Assembly (NCBI RefSeq): GCF_017916325.1
Contig: NC_090157.1
Location: 499,001 to 563,000, forward strand
Reading direction: 5' to 3'
DNA: 64,000 nt
Source of the DNA: Leishmania martiniquensis
Lineage: Eukaryota > Euglenozoa > Kinetoplastea > Trypanosomatida > Trypanosomatidae
The notes beneath the pieces are model-generated. The model ran no database searches, had not been told where the DNA came from, and saw only the letters and a list, made by a program, of their open reading frames with translations. Both the position numbers and the translations under genes were made by a program. Below, one piece after another: positions 1 to 8,367 of the stretch. Every line of letters starts with the position of its first letter. The stretch's first letter is position 1.

Positions 1-1020
1 ACGGTGACGCAGGAGACGGTGCGGGACAACTTTGTCATTATCTACGAGCTGCTCGACGAGATGTGCGACTTCGGCTTCCCACAGTTCACCGAAGAGAAGG
101 CGCTGCGGGAGTATATCCTGCAGAGCACCTTTCTCACGAAGATTATGGGCAGCAAGACGACGCTCGCCCAGAGCGAGCTGCCGGCAGCTGTGACGGGGGC
201 AGCCGGATCGACGCCGTGGCGCCTGCCGCTCAACTACAAGTACTCCAACAACCAAGTATTTCTGGACGTGATCGAGCAGGTCGACCTGCTCGCGAACCAA
301 GCTGGCGAGGCGCTCTCGAGCGAAATTGTCGGCACTGTCAAGATGCAGAGCCGTCTGTCTGGCATGCCCACCTGCACCGTCGGCGTGAACGACAAAATTC
401 TTTTTGACCGGACCGGCCGTAGCGGCAACACTGTCGAGATGGAGGACATAACCTTTCACCAGTGCGTGAAGCTGAACCAGTTCGAAAGCGAGCGCGTCAT
501 TTCGTTTGTGCCGCCGGACGGCGAGTTCACGTTGCTCTCGTACCGCCTCAACGAGCGCATTCAGCAGCCGGTGAAGGTGCGCTGTACCTTTACCCACCAC
601 GGCACCACACGGGTGAAGGTGCACTGCACGCTGCAGACGAAATACCGCGCAAACCTCACGGCGAACGAGATGGAGGTGTACATCCCGATTCCTTCGGACG
701 CTGATCTGCCGCAGTCAAACAGTCAGACCGGCCACCTGCAGTACGCGCCGCAGGTGAACGCGCTCGTCTGGAACCTCGGCAAGATCGCCGGCAACCGGCA
801 GTGCGCGTGCAGCGCGGAGTTCCACCTGCCTAGTATTCGCAGCAGCGATGTGAAGGACCTGTCAAAGATGCCGGTGAAGGTGCGGTTCGTCATCCCTTAC
901 TTCGCTGCCTCGGGCTTTCAGGTGCGCTACGTGAAGATTGCAGAGAAATCGAACTACGTTGCAACACCGTGGGTGCGCTACGTCACGCAGAGCGGCTTGT
1001 ATGAGATTCGCACAGACTGA
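1..1020 (+). CDS. AP1M: AP-1 complex mu subunit (mu-adaptin), 5' truncated by window edge
   Basis: Medium (mu) chain of the clathrin adaptor AP-1, which selects Tyr-based sorting signals on cargo at the trans-Golgi and endosomes. The reading frame is open from base 1, so the N-terminal part of the longin domain (roughly 90 residues, judging from the usual ~425-aa length) lies outside the window. Visible are the end of the longin domain (NFVIIYELLDEMCDFGFPQ) and the whole mu-homology domain, starting near YSNNQVFLDVIEQV. The C-terminus, PWVRYVTQSGLYEIRTD, follows the mu1 pattern (PWVRYITQ.GDYQLR) and not the mu2 pattern, so AP-1 is preferred over AP-2. It is the first gene of the rightward run seen here. 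Family assignment is very safe; the AP-1 choice is an inference from the tail. Confidence 0.93.
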   Translation, partial: TVTQETVRDNFVIIYELLDEMCDFGFPQFTEEKALREYILQSTFLTKIMGSKTTLAQSELPAAVTGAAGSTPWRLPLNYKYSNNQVFLDVIEQVDLLANQAGEALSSEIVGTVKMQSRLSGMPTCTVGVNDKILFDRTGRSGNTVEMEDITFHQCVKLNQFESERVISFVPPDGEFTLLSYRLNERIQQPVKVRCTFTHHGTTRVKVHCTLQTKYRANLTANEMEVYIPIPSDADLPQSNSQTGHLQYAPQVNALVWNLGKIAGNRQCACSAEFHLPSIRSSDVKDLSKMPVKVRFVIPYFAASGFQVRYVKIAEKSNYVATPWVRYVTQSGLYEIRTD

Positions 1021-1205
1021 GGAGGGAGAGGAAGGGCGCACGTGTTTGGGGATAAGGACGAAGGGGAGGTGGGGGCCAAAGATGCGCGGCGAAAAAGGTG
1101 CAGGCCTCGTCCTACGTAAGAGGGGAAAAGCGATGAGAAACAGCAGCCTCACCCGGTCGCTTTCCTCCCTCACACGCACACAAATGTTTGCGTTGCGTTC
1201 TCTCC

Positions 1206-1246
1206 TGTGTGTGTATGTGTGTGCGCGCGCGCGTGCGTGCGTGTGT
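1206..1246. repeat. TG/GC dinucleotide tract
   Basis: Alternating purine-pyrimidine tract (TG then CG then TG) in the 3' UTR of the AP-1 mu gene. Further (TG)n tracts lie near 1565-1583 and 1875-1888, and a (CA)n tract near 2006-2030. Confidence 0.85.
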
Positions 1247-2057
1247 TTTAGTGGTGGTCATCGCCCCTTCCCTCAGGTGTTCGCCGTCTCCGATATTCTG
1301 TAATGGCGACTCTTACAACCTCACCTTTCACTCTCTCGTTGCTTCACCTTGGCATATCATTGCCCTCTGTGTACGTCTGTCTGCGCCTGTGCTGCCTCCT
1401 CCTCCCCCCTCCCCCTCCCATCCTCCCTCTTTTGAAAAGCTCATGTACCGACTGAGGCGTGCTTGCGCGCATGTGCTTCTGCTTGCCTGTGCGTGGCTGA
1501 TGGCGGCCGCACCGTCTCATTACACCCTGGTGGCCCTTCATGCAATCAATGCATGCGTCTATGCGTGCGTGTGTGTGTGTGTGTTTCGGGAGCGCCGCAT
1601 CCGGCTGGGGAGGTACGCGGGTACGCATGCAGGGCACGTGTTGACGCGAACGTGTCGATGTGGTGAGAAGGGAAAGGGAGGGAGGGAGGGGGCGGTGTTG
1701 CGCACTAGCAAGGTGACTGTGCCCGAGCTGTCTTCCATAGCTCCCCCTGCCTCTCCCTTACCGACTGGCCCCTTCGAGCGCGCCTCCACCTCTACGAGCC
1801 CTTACTCTCGTCACTCGCCATCTTCTCTGATCTCTCGTCCCGCCTCTCTCTGGGTACGCGGGCGGGTGTGCCTGTGTGTGTGTGTGTGTCCCATCGGCGC
1901 GACGTGGTGGTGAGCGCCAGCGGTGCCCCCACAGCGACAAGTAATTTGATTACACTCCCGTTCCGCCCACTTTTGAGGTACTCGGCGCCGCTGACCCTTC
2001 TCTTACACACACACACGCACACGCACACAACGTGCCGCCCGAGTAAGGTAAAGGGTG

Positions 2058-2076
2058 ATATATATATATATATATA
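2058..2076. repeat. (TA)n microsatellite
   Basis: Nineteen bases of alternating AT, about 100 bases upstream of the next start codon. Confidence 0.9.
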
Positions 2077-2172
2077 CGCATACAAGCAGACATCAGATAC
2101 AAAATTGCGCGCACAGCACTCTTCGCCGCCGCAGCAGCAGCAGTACAGTGCAGTGGTGTCTCAAGTGCAATC

Positions 2173-5100
2173 ATGATGGCAGCCAACGTAGCAGTCTCGA
2201 CCCCCGTGATGCCTCCACCCGTTCCAAGAGAGCATAGGTCTGCACGGGGAGCACGAGCAGCGGCCGCAACGGCGGCGTCGTCAGCAGCACGCAGGGCCCG
2301 CTCTGCCCACTCTGTCCACTTCGCTCTCGAGCCCGTCGCGCGCGACGTGCAAAGGCAGATGGAGCAGGAGCTGTGGCATTGGCTGGAAAAAACGCACGGC
2401 GTCGTGCGTCCACTCGAGCCTAGCGCGCGTGGTCAAGTGCAGGTGATGGAGCGCGTAGCGGCGGCGGCAGCAGCGGGGACTGCCACCACCACCACCCCTT
2501 CACCACCGGTGGTCGTTAAAACAGTAGCGGCGACGCTGCCGCCATACAGTGACGAAGCGCACAACGCGTCGGACGACGAGGATATCTCCTGGTCTCGTGT
2601 GCAGCTGGTGCCGAGCGCGTCGCTCATCTTGTGGGAGCAACGCCGTCGTCACCTGCGGCACGTGGCTGGTGTCGTGGATGTGTACACGCTCGCTAGCATG
2701 TTGCACGATACGCGAGAGCTAAGTCCCAAGAAGAGACGCAGCGGCAACAGCGGCGGTGCGGTCCGCTTCTGCGCGAGCTTCCTCGGCTCCAGCTGTGATA
2801 CTACTGTCTCGGGTCGGGTACCGATGCCGGTGCTGGGCGCCGATGAGCTAAGAGAGCATGGGTGGGCCCTGGACGCGGTCGCGAAGCAGTCGACGCTGCA
2901 GCGTAACCAGAGCGGCAGTCGCAGCCGTAGCCCCAGTCGTACGTCACGGCTGCCCCACCCCACTGTCTTCCTGTTCGCGCGTGAGTACGTAGACCACGCC
3001 GAGGTACTGTGGAACCTTATGCAGGAGCGCTGGGGGCGAGAGCGGCTTCCTGTGACGGTGATGCCAACGTGGGTGAACTCTGTAGCAGCCTTCGGCAGTG
3101 ACGACCCACAAGTCGAGGCCGAGGCAGCCTCTGCGCTGACGGAAGACGCTCTCGAGAAGCTGCGGCGCCACATTGGGAGATGGCTGAAAGGCTCGTCAGC
3201 GGCCGATAAGACGAAGAAGCGGGTGGCAGAGCGGGTGGCGGCGCTTGCGATCGAAACATATCGCACAGCTTTCGCCGCCGCCGTTGCCAGCGATGAGGAC
3301 GCGTTAACGGCGCACGATGCGGCTGACATCGCGTGGGGGCTCTGCACCGCACTGGCGCGACTTCACCGCGCCGGGCTCGCGCACGGCAATCTCAAGCCAA
3401 ACAACGTCTTGGTATGCCAGCCGCCTGACACACACAAGGCGGTGCAGCTGGATCAGGCCCCACGCGAGGTGCACGTCACCGATCACCTCCTCCCGCTGCT
3501 CCCAGACCAGCTGGTGGTGCCGGGTGAGCTCCTGACGCTTCCGCTGGCTGCCGCTGTCGCCGTCAGCGGCGTACCTGCCGAATCGAAGAAATCGAGGCCC
3601 GTCACAATGAGCGGCTACGTGTGCTTGAAGCTGCAAGAAGAGGCGGCGACCATGTCTTACCTGTGCGGTGGCGGGCCCTCTGACGGCGTCACCGTCCCGG
3701 CATGGTCGTTGAGCGGGTACATCCTCAGCGACGCCGCGAGCGGCGACGGTGACGCTGCCGTACTCGAGGGTGGTGTGGACGGCCTCTCGAACGCCGCCTA
3801 CGAGGCTGTGCTGCTGCTGCACCTCACCGCACCCGAAAGAGTGCTACTGGTGGCCGTGGATCGCAGTGAGGTGAACATGGGCACGCGAAGAGGTGTGGCA
3901 GTAGCCGCAGCGGCGCCCACCTCAGGCAGTACGCACTTTCGGGTGTGGGTGGATACGCAGCACACCACGCCAGCAAGCGATATCTACTCACTCGGGGTGC
4001 TTCTCTACATGATGATGATTGGCCGCCTCCCACCACTGCCACGGTATCGCCGTATAACGCGAGACGCGTCCTGCTCCGTAACCCTCAGCGCTCGGCCTCA
4101 GCCAGCGTACGAGGCGGCGGTCCGCGAAGTTGTGTGCGCGCTCTATGAGAACACAGCGACGCAAAAAGGTAAGGGCGATCCGCTGCCGATGCTGGAAGAA
4201 CTTAAGTCCTTCTTGTATACCGCAGCTGCACGCGCGCACCTGCCGCTTGTTATGGCGCTTGCACGGGCCGGGATGCAACCCACGACGATGGACATCCTTG
4301 TTGGCATGCTTCACGTCGACCCCGCGAAGCGACTGAGTCTTGCACAGCTTCAGCACCACGCCTTCTTCCGCGCGTACGGGCGGCGCCGACACGCCCTCCG
4401 CGCAGAGTTTGTTGAGGCAGCGAGGCGGCTGCAACGCGCAGCACCCGTCATGAGGCGTGATCTGCTAGGCCGCGGCGTTGCTGCGGCTGTTCAGCAACGC
4501 ATGATGCCACAGAATATGGGGGCCACCGCCAAGGTGGTCGCTCAGCGTCCTCGCTCACCGCCCCAACCGTCTGCAGGTCGCCTAAGCACGGTGGCGCAGC
4601 GCGCACCTTCCACAGGTGGCGCGCTAAGCTGCAGCGACGATTGCAACACACCAGACCCAGTGGTCACGCCCGCGCCTCCCAACTTCTCCGTCGCCTCGCG
4701 AAGTGCACCCACGGCCTCTGTGACGTCCGATGGCGGGGCGGCGCAACGCTCCACACCGCCCTCTCCTTCCCATACCCAGCTCCGCCGCGCATCGCACACG
4801 ATGTACATTCCCAGCCAGAATCGCCAGTCCCTCTTTACCTCCACGCCTCTCTCTCCAGCACTGCTGTGCGGGGATCGGCAGCAACGCTGGTTGCAGGAGC
4901 CCTCGCATTCGTCGATGGATAGCCGCGCACTGCGGCCCTCCGCCCCCTCGTCCATGTGTCGGACCCATTATGAGCTCCCACGCCGTCGAGCCGCCATCCA
5001 AGACGACATGGGCAGGCCGCTCGAGCGAAGTGACAGGGCGGTGATGGCGGCTGCAGCGCCAAGCGGATCCGCCGAAGCTGCGCAAACGCAGCGCACGGCA

Positions 5101-5370
5101 CGGCGCCTCTCCCCCTTGCTCCGTGAGGCGCCGGCACCATCGCGCACGCTTAATGGCAGTGTGCCAGCCACGCCCAGCGCGCGACACGGCAAGGTCGGAG
5201 CGGCCCTCAGCGCACCACGTAGGCCTTCCATGCGACGTCAGTCTGCGTGGATGATGCCGCAGCTTGCCTCTGTCTTTGTGGCGTCGCTCGTCCTGCTCTT
5301 TGTCGTCCGGCTCAGGCGCCGTCGGGAGCGCACGCAGCTGCTGCTGCATGTGAAGCGCCTTAATCGGTGA
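2173..5370 (+). CDS. Tail-anchored protein kinase-like protein, predicted pseudokinase
   Basis: A 1065-aa protein with a recognisable kinase C-lobe. The catalytic loop at residues 404-411 reads HGNLKPNN in place of HRDLKPEN, so the catalytic Asp is Asn406. An APE motif lies at 553-555 and the helix-F segment DIYSLGVLL starts at Asp603. The C-lobe ends near the sequence DPAKRLSLAQLQHHAFF. I see no clear glycine loop, VAIK lysine or DFG motif, and the activation segment carries a long insertion. After about 200 disordered Ser/Pro/Ala-rich residues, a hydrophobic helix (about 1031-1045) is followed by basic residues (RLRRRRER), which suggests a C-terminal membrane anchor. The start is the first ATG of the frame. 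It is likely a scaffold or regulator; that is inference. The target membrane cannot be told from sequence. Confidence 0.85.
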   Translation: MMAANVAVSTPVMPPPVPREHRSARGARAAAATAASSAARRARSAHSVHFALEPVARDVQRQMEQELWHWLEKTHGVVRPLEPSARGQVQVMERVAAAAAAGTATTTTPSPPVVVKTVAATLPPYSDEAHNASDDEDISWSRVQLVPSASLILWEQRRRHLRHVAGVVDVYTLASMLHDTRELSPKKRRSGNSGGAVRFCASFLGSSCDTTVSGRVPMPVLGADELREHGWALDAVAKQSTLQRNQSGSRSRSPSRTSRLPHPTVFLFAREYVDHAEVLWNLMQERWGRERLPVTVMPTWVNSVAAFGSDDPQVEAEAASALTEDALEKLRRHIGRWLKGSSAADKTKKRVAERVAALAIETYRTAFAAAVASDEDALTAHDAADIAWGLCTALARLHRAGLAHGNLKPNNVLVCQPPDTHKAVQLDQAPREVHVTDHLLPLLPDQLVVPGELLTLPLAAAVAVSGVPAESKKSRPVTMSGYVCLKLQEEAATMSYLCGGGPSDGVTVPAWSLSGYILSDAASGDGDAAVLEGGVDGLSNAAYEAVLLLHLTAPERVLLVAVDRSEVNMGTRRGVAVAAAAPTSGSTHFRVWVDTQHTTPASDIYSLGVLLYMMMIGRLPPLPRYRRITRDASCSVTLSARPQPAYEAAVREVVCALYENTATQKGKGDPLPMLEELKSFLYTAAARAHLPLVMALARAGMQPTTMDILVGMLHVDPAKRLSLAQLQHHAFFRAYGRRRHALRAEFVEAARRLQRAAPVMRRDLLGRGVAAAVQQRMMPQNMGATAKVVAQRPRSPPQPSAGRLSTVAQRAPSTGGALSCSDDCNTPDPVVTPAPPNFSVASRSAPTASVTSDGGAAQRSTPPSPSHTQLRRASHTMYIPSQNRQSLFTSTPLSPALLCGDRQQRWLQEPSHSSMDSRALRPSAPSSMCRTHYELPRRRAAIQDDMGRPLERSDRAVMAAAAPSGSAEAAQTQRTARRLSPLLREAPAPSRTLNGSVPATPSARHGKVGAALSAPRRPSMRRQSAWMMPQLASVFVASLVLLFVVRLRRRRERTQLLLHVKRLNR

Positions 5371-5878
5371 TGTGCTGGCGCGTGCAAGTGCAGAGCAAGA
5401 AGCGGCGCAGCCCTTCTCCTCTCCCTCCCTCCTCCCGTTTTACCTTTCCGCCCCCATCCTCATTCGGGGTGATTGGACCGCCTCTTCCCATAGTCACTCG
5501 AGAGGGGTTCAGGCGGACTCGCCCCCCTCCTCCTCTCTTTCTCTCTCTGTTAACGTCGTTCTGCTCTCCCACTGGTGCCCCCACCACCATTCCGCTCGCG
5601 CCCTCCCTCCCTTTCACTTCTCCCTTCTCTTCCCCTCTCCCTCACCCAGGTGCTCCCTACCGCTCACTAGACTTGCACAAATCTGTGTATCCTCCCTTCT
5701 CGTGTACGTGTGTGTGTGCGGAGAGAGGATGTGTACGCTTCAGGGCGATGCGCGAGGCGGAGGAAGAGGCCCTATTCTTTACTGTCCACTCACTTGTGTA
5801 CTCTCCCCCCTCACCTTATTTTCTTGTATCCTCGGCTGCTCGCATGCGCCGTGTGCGTGTGGGTGGGCGCATTACATG

Positions 5879-5897
5879 TATATATATATATATATAT
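5879..5897. repeat. (TA)n microsatellite
   Basis: Nineteen bases of alternating TA in the intergenic region. Confidence 0.9.
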
Positions 5898-6199
5898 GGT
5901 GGACTCTCTCGTGTGCGTATGGGTGTGACCCCTCCTTCTATTAGCCCGGGCGTCCGCACATGTTTTGGCCCACACCCCACTAGTGTCGAGAAGGGCCGCA
6001 TGTATGCAGCACGTCTCCCTCTTCCCCTCTCTCTGTGCCAGAGGTGGTGCATACGCGCTCGGGTTGCTCTCGCTGCTGTGCGGATGTGTAAGCGTGCCCC
6101 TCTTTCCCTCGAACCCCTCCCTACTACCACCATCCCCATCACCCCCGGTCTCTCTTCCGCTCCTGCACCCTTCGGTTGTCTTTCCCGCCCTGACGCCGC

Positions 6200-6201
6200 A
6201 G
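6200..6201 (+). promoter_or_regulatory. Candidate spliced-leader acceptor AG
   Basis: The AG of GACGCCGCAG follows a long pyrimidine tract (about 6110-6190) and lies 76 bases before the ATG at 6277. A second AG follows at 6222. Confidence 0.45.
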
Positions 6202-6276
6202 ATCGCGAAATCTTGGTCCTTCAGCGCGTAGACCTTCACACTTCCTTTCCAGCGCACGCGCCCACAGATACGCCTC

Positions 6277-7641
6277 ATGTCCTCTCGATCCGGTGCTGCT
6301 GCCACGAACAAGGCACTCGTGCGCTGCACGCGACGCATCCGCGACCCGCTCAGCCACCTCGTCATGCAGCCGACAGATCCCGACCAAGTCACCACGTCCA
6401 TTCGTACCGTAGATGCAGCCATAGTGGCTTGGTTTGCTCCCCTGCATAGCCTACAGCACTGCCTGCACAAGCGGTACGAGGCGGAGCAGTTTGGCGAGAT
6501 GATCGTACCCAAAGGTATGCCCGTCCCAGAGGCAAGGCCCCTGACGCCGACGGAGAATAGCGTGAAAGCGGCAGCGGCGCGGCGCGGGCCATCGGTGGTG
6601 CCGAGGTTCATGCGCATGACGGCGCCGCAGTCGAGCGGGGCAGCCAAAGCTGGCGCCGAGGCTTCTGATGCCTCGCCCACGTCCTCGTCCTCGCGTCTGT
6701 CCTCTTCGCCATCCCCGTCGACAAGCGGCAGTCAGCTAAACAACTACGTGAACGAGGCTGGTGACACGGTGGTGCCGCTGGGGCTCGTCACGATGATCGT
6801 CGGCAACAACATCCCTGCCAAGCAGTCGTGGCTGGAGAGGCTCGTAGACCCGGCGCCGCACCCGACGCTCTCGATGCGGGTGATAGTTGTCGACCGCATT
6901 CACTGGCAGCGTACAAGCTGGCTGGCCGGAAGCATCTGCAACAGCCTCTGTTGGGGGCGGCTGCCGCAGCGCATCTTCTCCATTAACCTCGACTACAAGA
7001 ATCCCATCTACATCTCTGGCGGCGACGCGGCGGATGCGATGACGGCAGCGGCCAAGGCAGGAACGCCGCCGCCGTCCGGCAAGCGCGCCCGTCAGCCGTT
7101 GGTCTTCGACACAGCAACGCAGCGCTACACCTCGCCCTTTCAAGTTGAGATCCCCGGCTTGAACTTTAAGCTGAAGATCGAGGACACCGGCAAGACCATC
7201 TTTGACCCCTCCTCACGCGTCGTGGACGGCTTCCTCGACAATGAGAGTGCCCTGCACCGGCTGGCACTGTCGCGCGAGGTGAACATGCTCGGACTTGGCG
7301 GCTCGGTGTACCGGCAAACATTGTGGAGCAGTCCATCACTACCGAGCGTCGGTCGCATCGTTGAGTGCGAGTTCGGCTCCCTCTTCAAGCGCTACTTTGG
7401 CTGCTCGCCCGTGGGCGATCCCGTCGCGACGTGGCTCGTGGACGCAGTGGACAAGACGCTCATCTACCAGATGGAGGGGGAGGTAGAGGACGAGAACGAC
7501 CCGAACAGCGCCACGACATACGGTGACCGTTCTCTGACAGAACGCGTGCAGAAGAAGGCAATGAACCGCTACAACGGCTTTCGAGACGATATCCGGCAGA
7601 AGACGTACAGCGAGCTCACCGGCGAGGAAATGCCGCGTTGA
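6277..7641 (+). CDS. Conserved-looking protein of unknown function (454 aa)
   Basis: I do not recognise the family. The start is the first ATG, just after a good trans-splice acceptor context. Residues about 1-85 look folded. Residues about 90-155 are Ser/Ala/Pro-rich and probably disordered. From about 165 to the end the protein looks folded again, with hydrophobic and aromatic segments such as LSMRVIVVDRIHWQRTSWL and RIVECEFGSLFKRYFGC. There is no signal peptide, transmembrane helix or known motif. A second short Pro/Ala-rich insert lies near 245-270. The C-terminus is acidic, then basic (about 400-454). Composition and codon use resemble the neighbours, so it is probably an ordinary kinetoplastid-specific gene. 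Confidence 0.8.
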   Translation: MSSRSGAAATNKALVRCTRRIRDPLSHLVMQPTDPDQVTTSIRTVDAAIVAWFAPLHSLQHCLHKRYEAEQFGEMIVPKGMPVPEARPLTPTENSVKAAAARRGPSVVPRFMRMTAPQSSGAAKAGAEASDASPTSSSSRLSSSPSPSTSGSQLNNYVNEAGDTVVPLGLVTMIVGNNIPAKQSWLERLVDPAPHPTLSMRVIVVDRIHWQRTSWLAGSICNSLCWGRLPQRIFSINLDYKNPIYISGGDAADAMTAAAKAGTPPPSGKRARQPLVFDTATQRYTSPFQVEIPGLNFKLKIEDTGKTIFDPSSRVVDGFLDNESALHRLALSREVNMLGLGGSVYRQTLWSSPSLPSVGRIVECEFGSLFKRYFGCSPVGDPVATWLVDAVDKTLIYQMEGEVEDENDPNSATTYGDRSLTERVQKKAMNRYNGFRDDIRQKTYSELTGEEMPR

Positions 7642-8367
7642 GAGGGAAGGATGGGGGGGCTGGAGAGAGCACGGCGAGAGACGAAGAGGTGCATTGCACG
7701 CTCGCTCGTGTGGGTGGGGTGAGGTTAGCCATTCATTTCTTCTCCGCCTCGGTCATCCCTTGGCTTGGTCGTGCTGGCGTAGATAACCAGTTGCCGCTCC
7801 GTGCCTGTCTCGCTGTGTGTGCGCCCGCGTCGAGTGTCGGGTGTCGATCGTTGCTTAAGTAACTGACGGGGAAATCGTTAAGGAAAGGCAAATGTTTCGA
7901 CAACTTCAAAAAAAAATGGGGTCCACTCGTCAGCTCGGCAAGAACCGGGGCCCCTCACCCCTCTTCTGCGTCATCTCCCTCCCTTCCTTTGCCTCGTCGC
8001 CTTCCCCTTCCCCACCCCTTCTCATTGCTGATCCAATGCGGCGGGGCAGTCGCCCTCTGTGGGGGAGATGGGCCCGTGGTTATCCGCCCCCCTTTTCTGC
8101 ATCTGTATCAGAGTATCGGAAGCCGACGCCGCATCACCACCACCACCGCACACGCACACGTCACATACCGCCACAGCGCCCCCCCTCCCCTTCGCTGCTT
8201 GGCGCCCACTGTTCTCTTATGTATGCCTCTCAAAATCATATCGCCTCTTCGGTCTCGTCTGACGTCGTCACCCCTCCACTGCTTCACACACACACACACA
8301 CGTGCTTATCAACAGAAAGAGAGAGAGAAGCGGACACAAAGAAGAGTCCAACGGGTCGGCGAGGGCG
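7642..8367. other. Intergenic region
   Basis: Untranslated sequence, pyrimidine-rich towards its right end, with a (CA)n tract at about 8285-8302. An AG at 8314-8315 is a possible trans-splice acceptor for the next gene. No gene seen. Confidence 0.75.

Larger units (their letters stand above)
1021..2172. other. Intergenic region (3' UTR of AP1M, 5' UTR of pseudokinase gene)
   Basis: No convincing gene. It holds long pyrimidine stretches, several (TG)n and (CA)n tracts and one (TA)n tract. Open frames here are low-complexity translations of these tracts. Confidence 0.8.
5371..6276. other. Intergenic region
   Basis: Pyrimidine-rich, with TG tracts and a (TA)n tract. An open frame spanning 5367-6449 is low complexity (Pro/Ser/Arg) and overlaps the next gene in another frame, so it is not called. 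Confidence 0.8.

Noticed and set aside
1188..1913. 241-aa rightward open frame in the AP-1 mu 3' UTR
   Set aside because: Consists largely of translated (TG)n and (CT)n tracts (Val-Cys and Leu-Ser runs).
5367..6449. 360-aa rightward open frame
   Set aside because: Pro/Ser/Arg-rich translation of intergenic pyrimidine tracts; it overlaps the start of a better gene in another frame.
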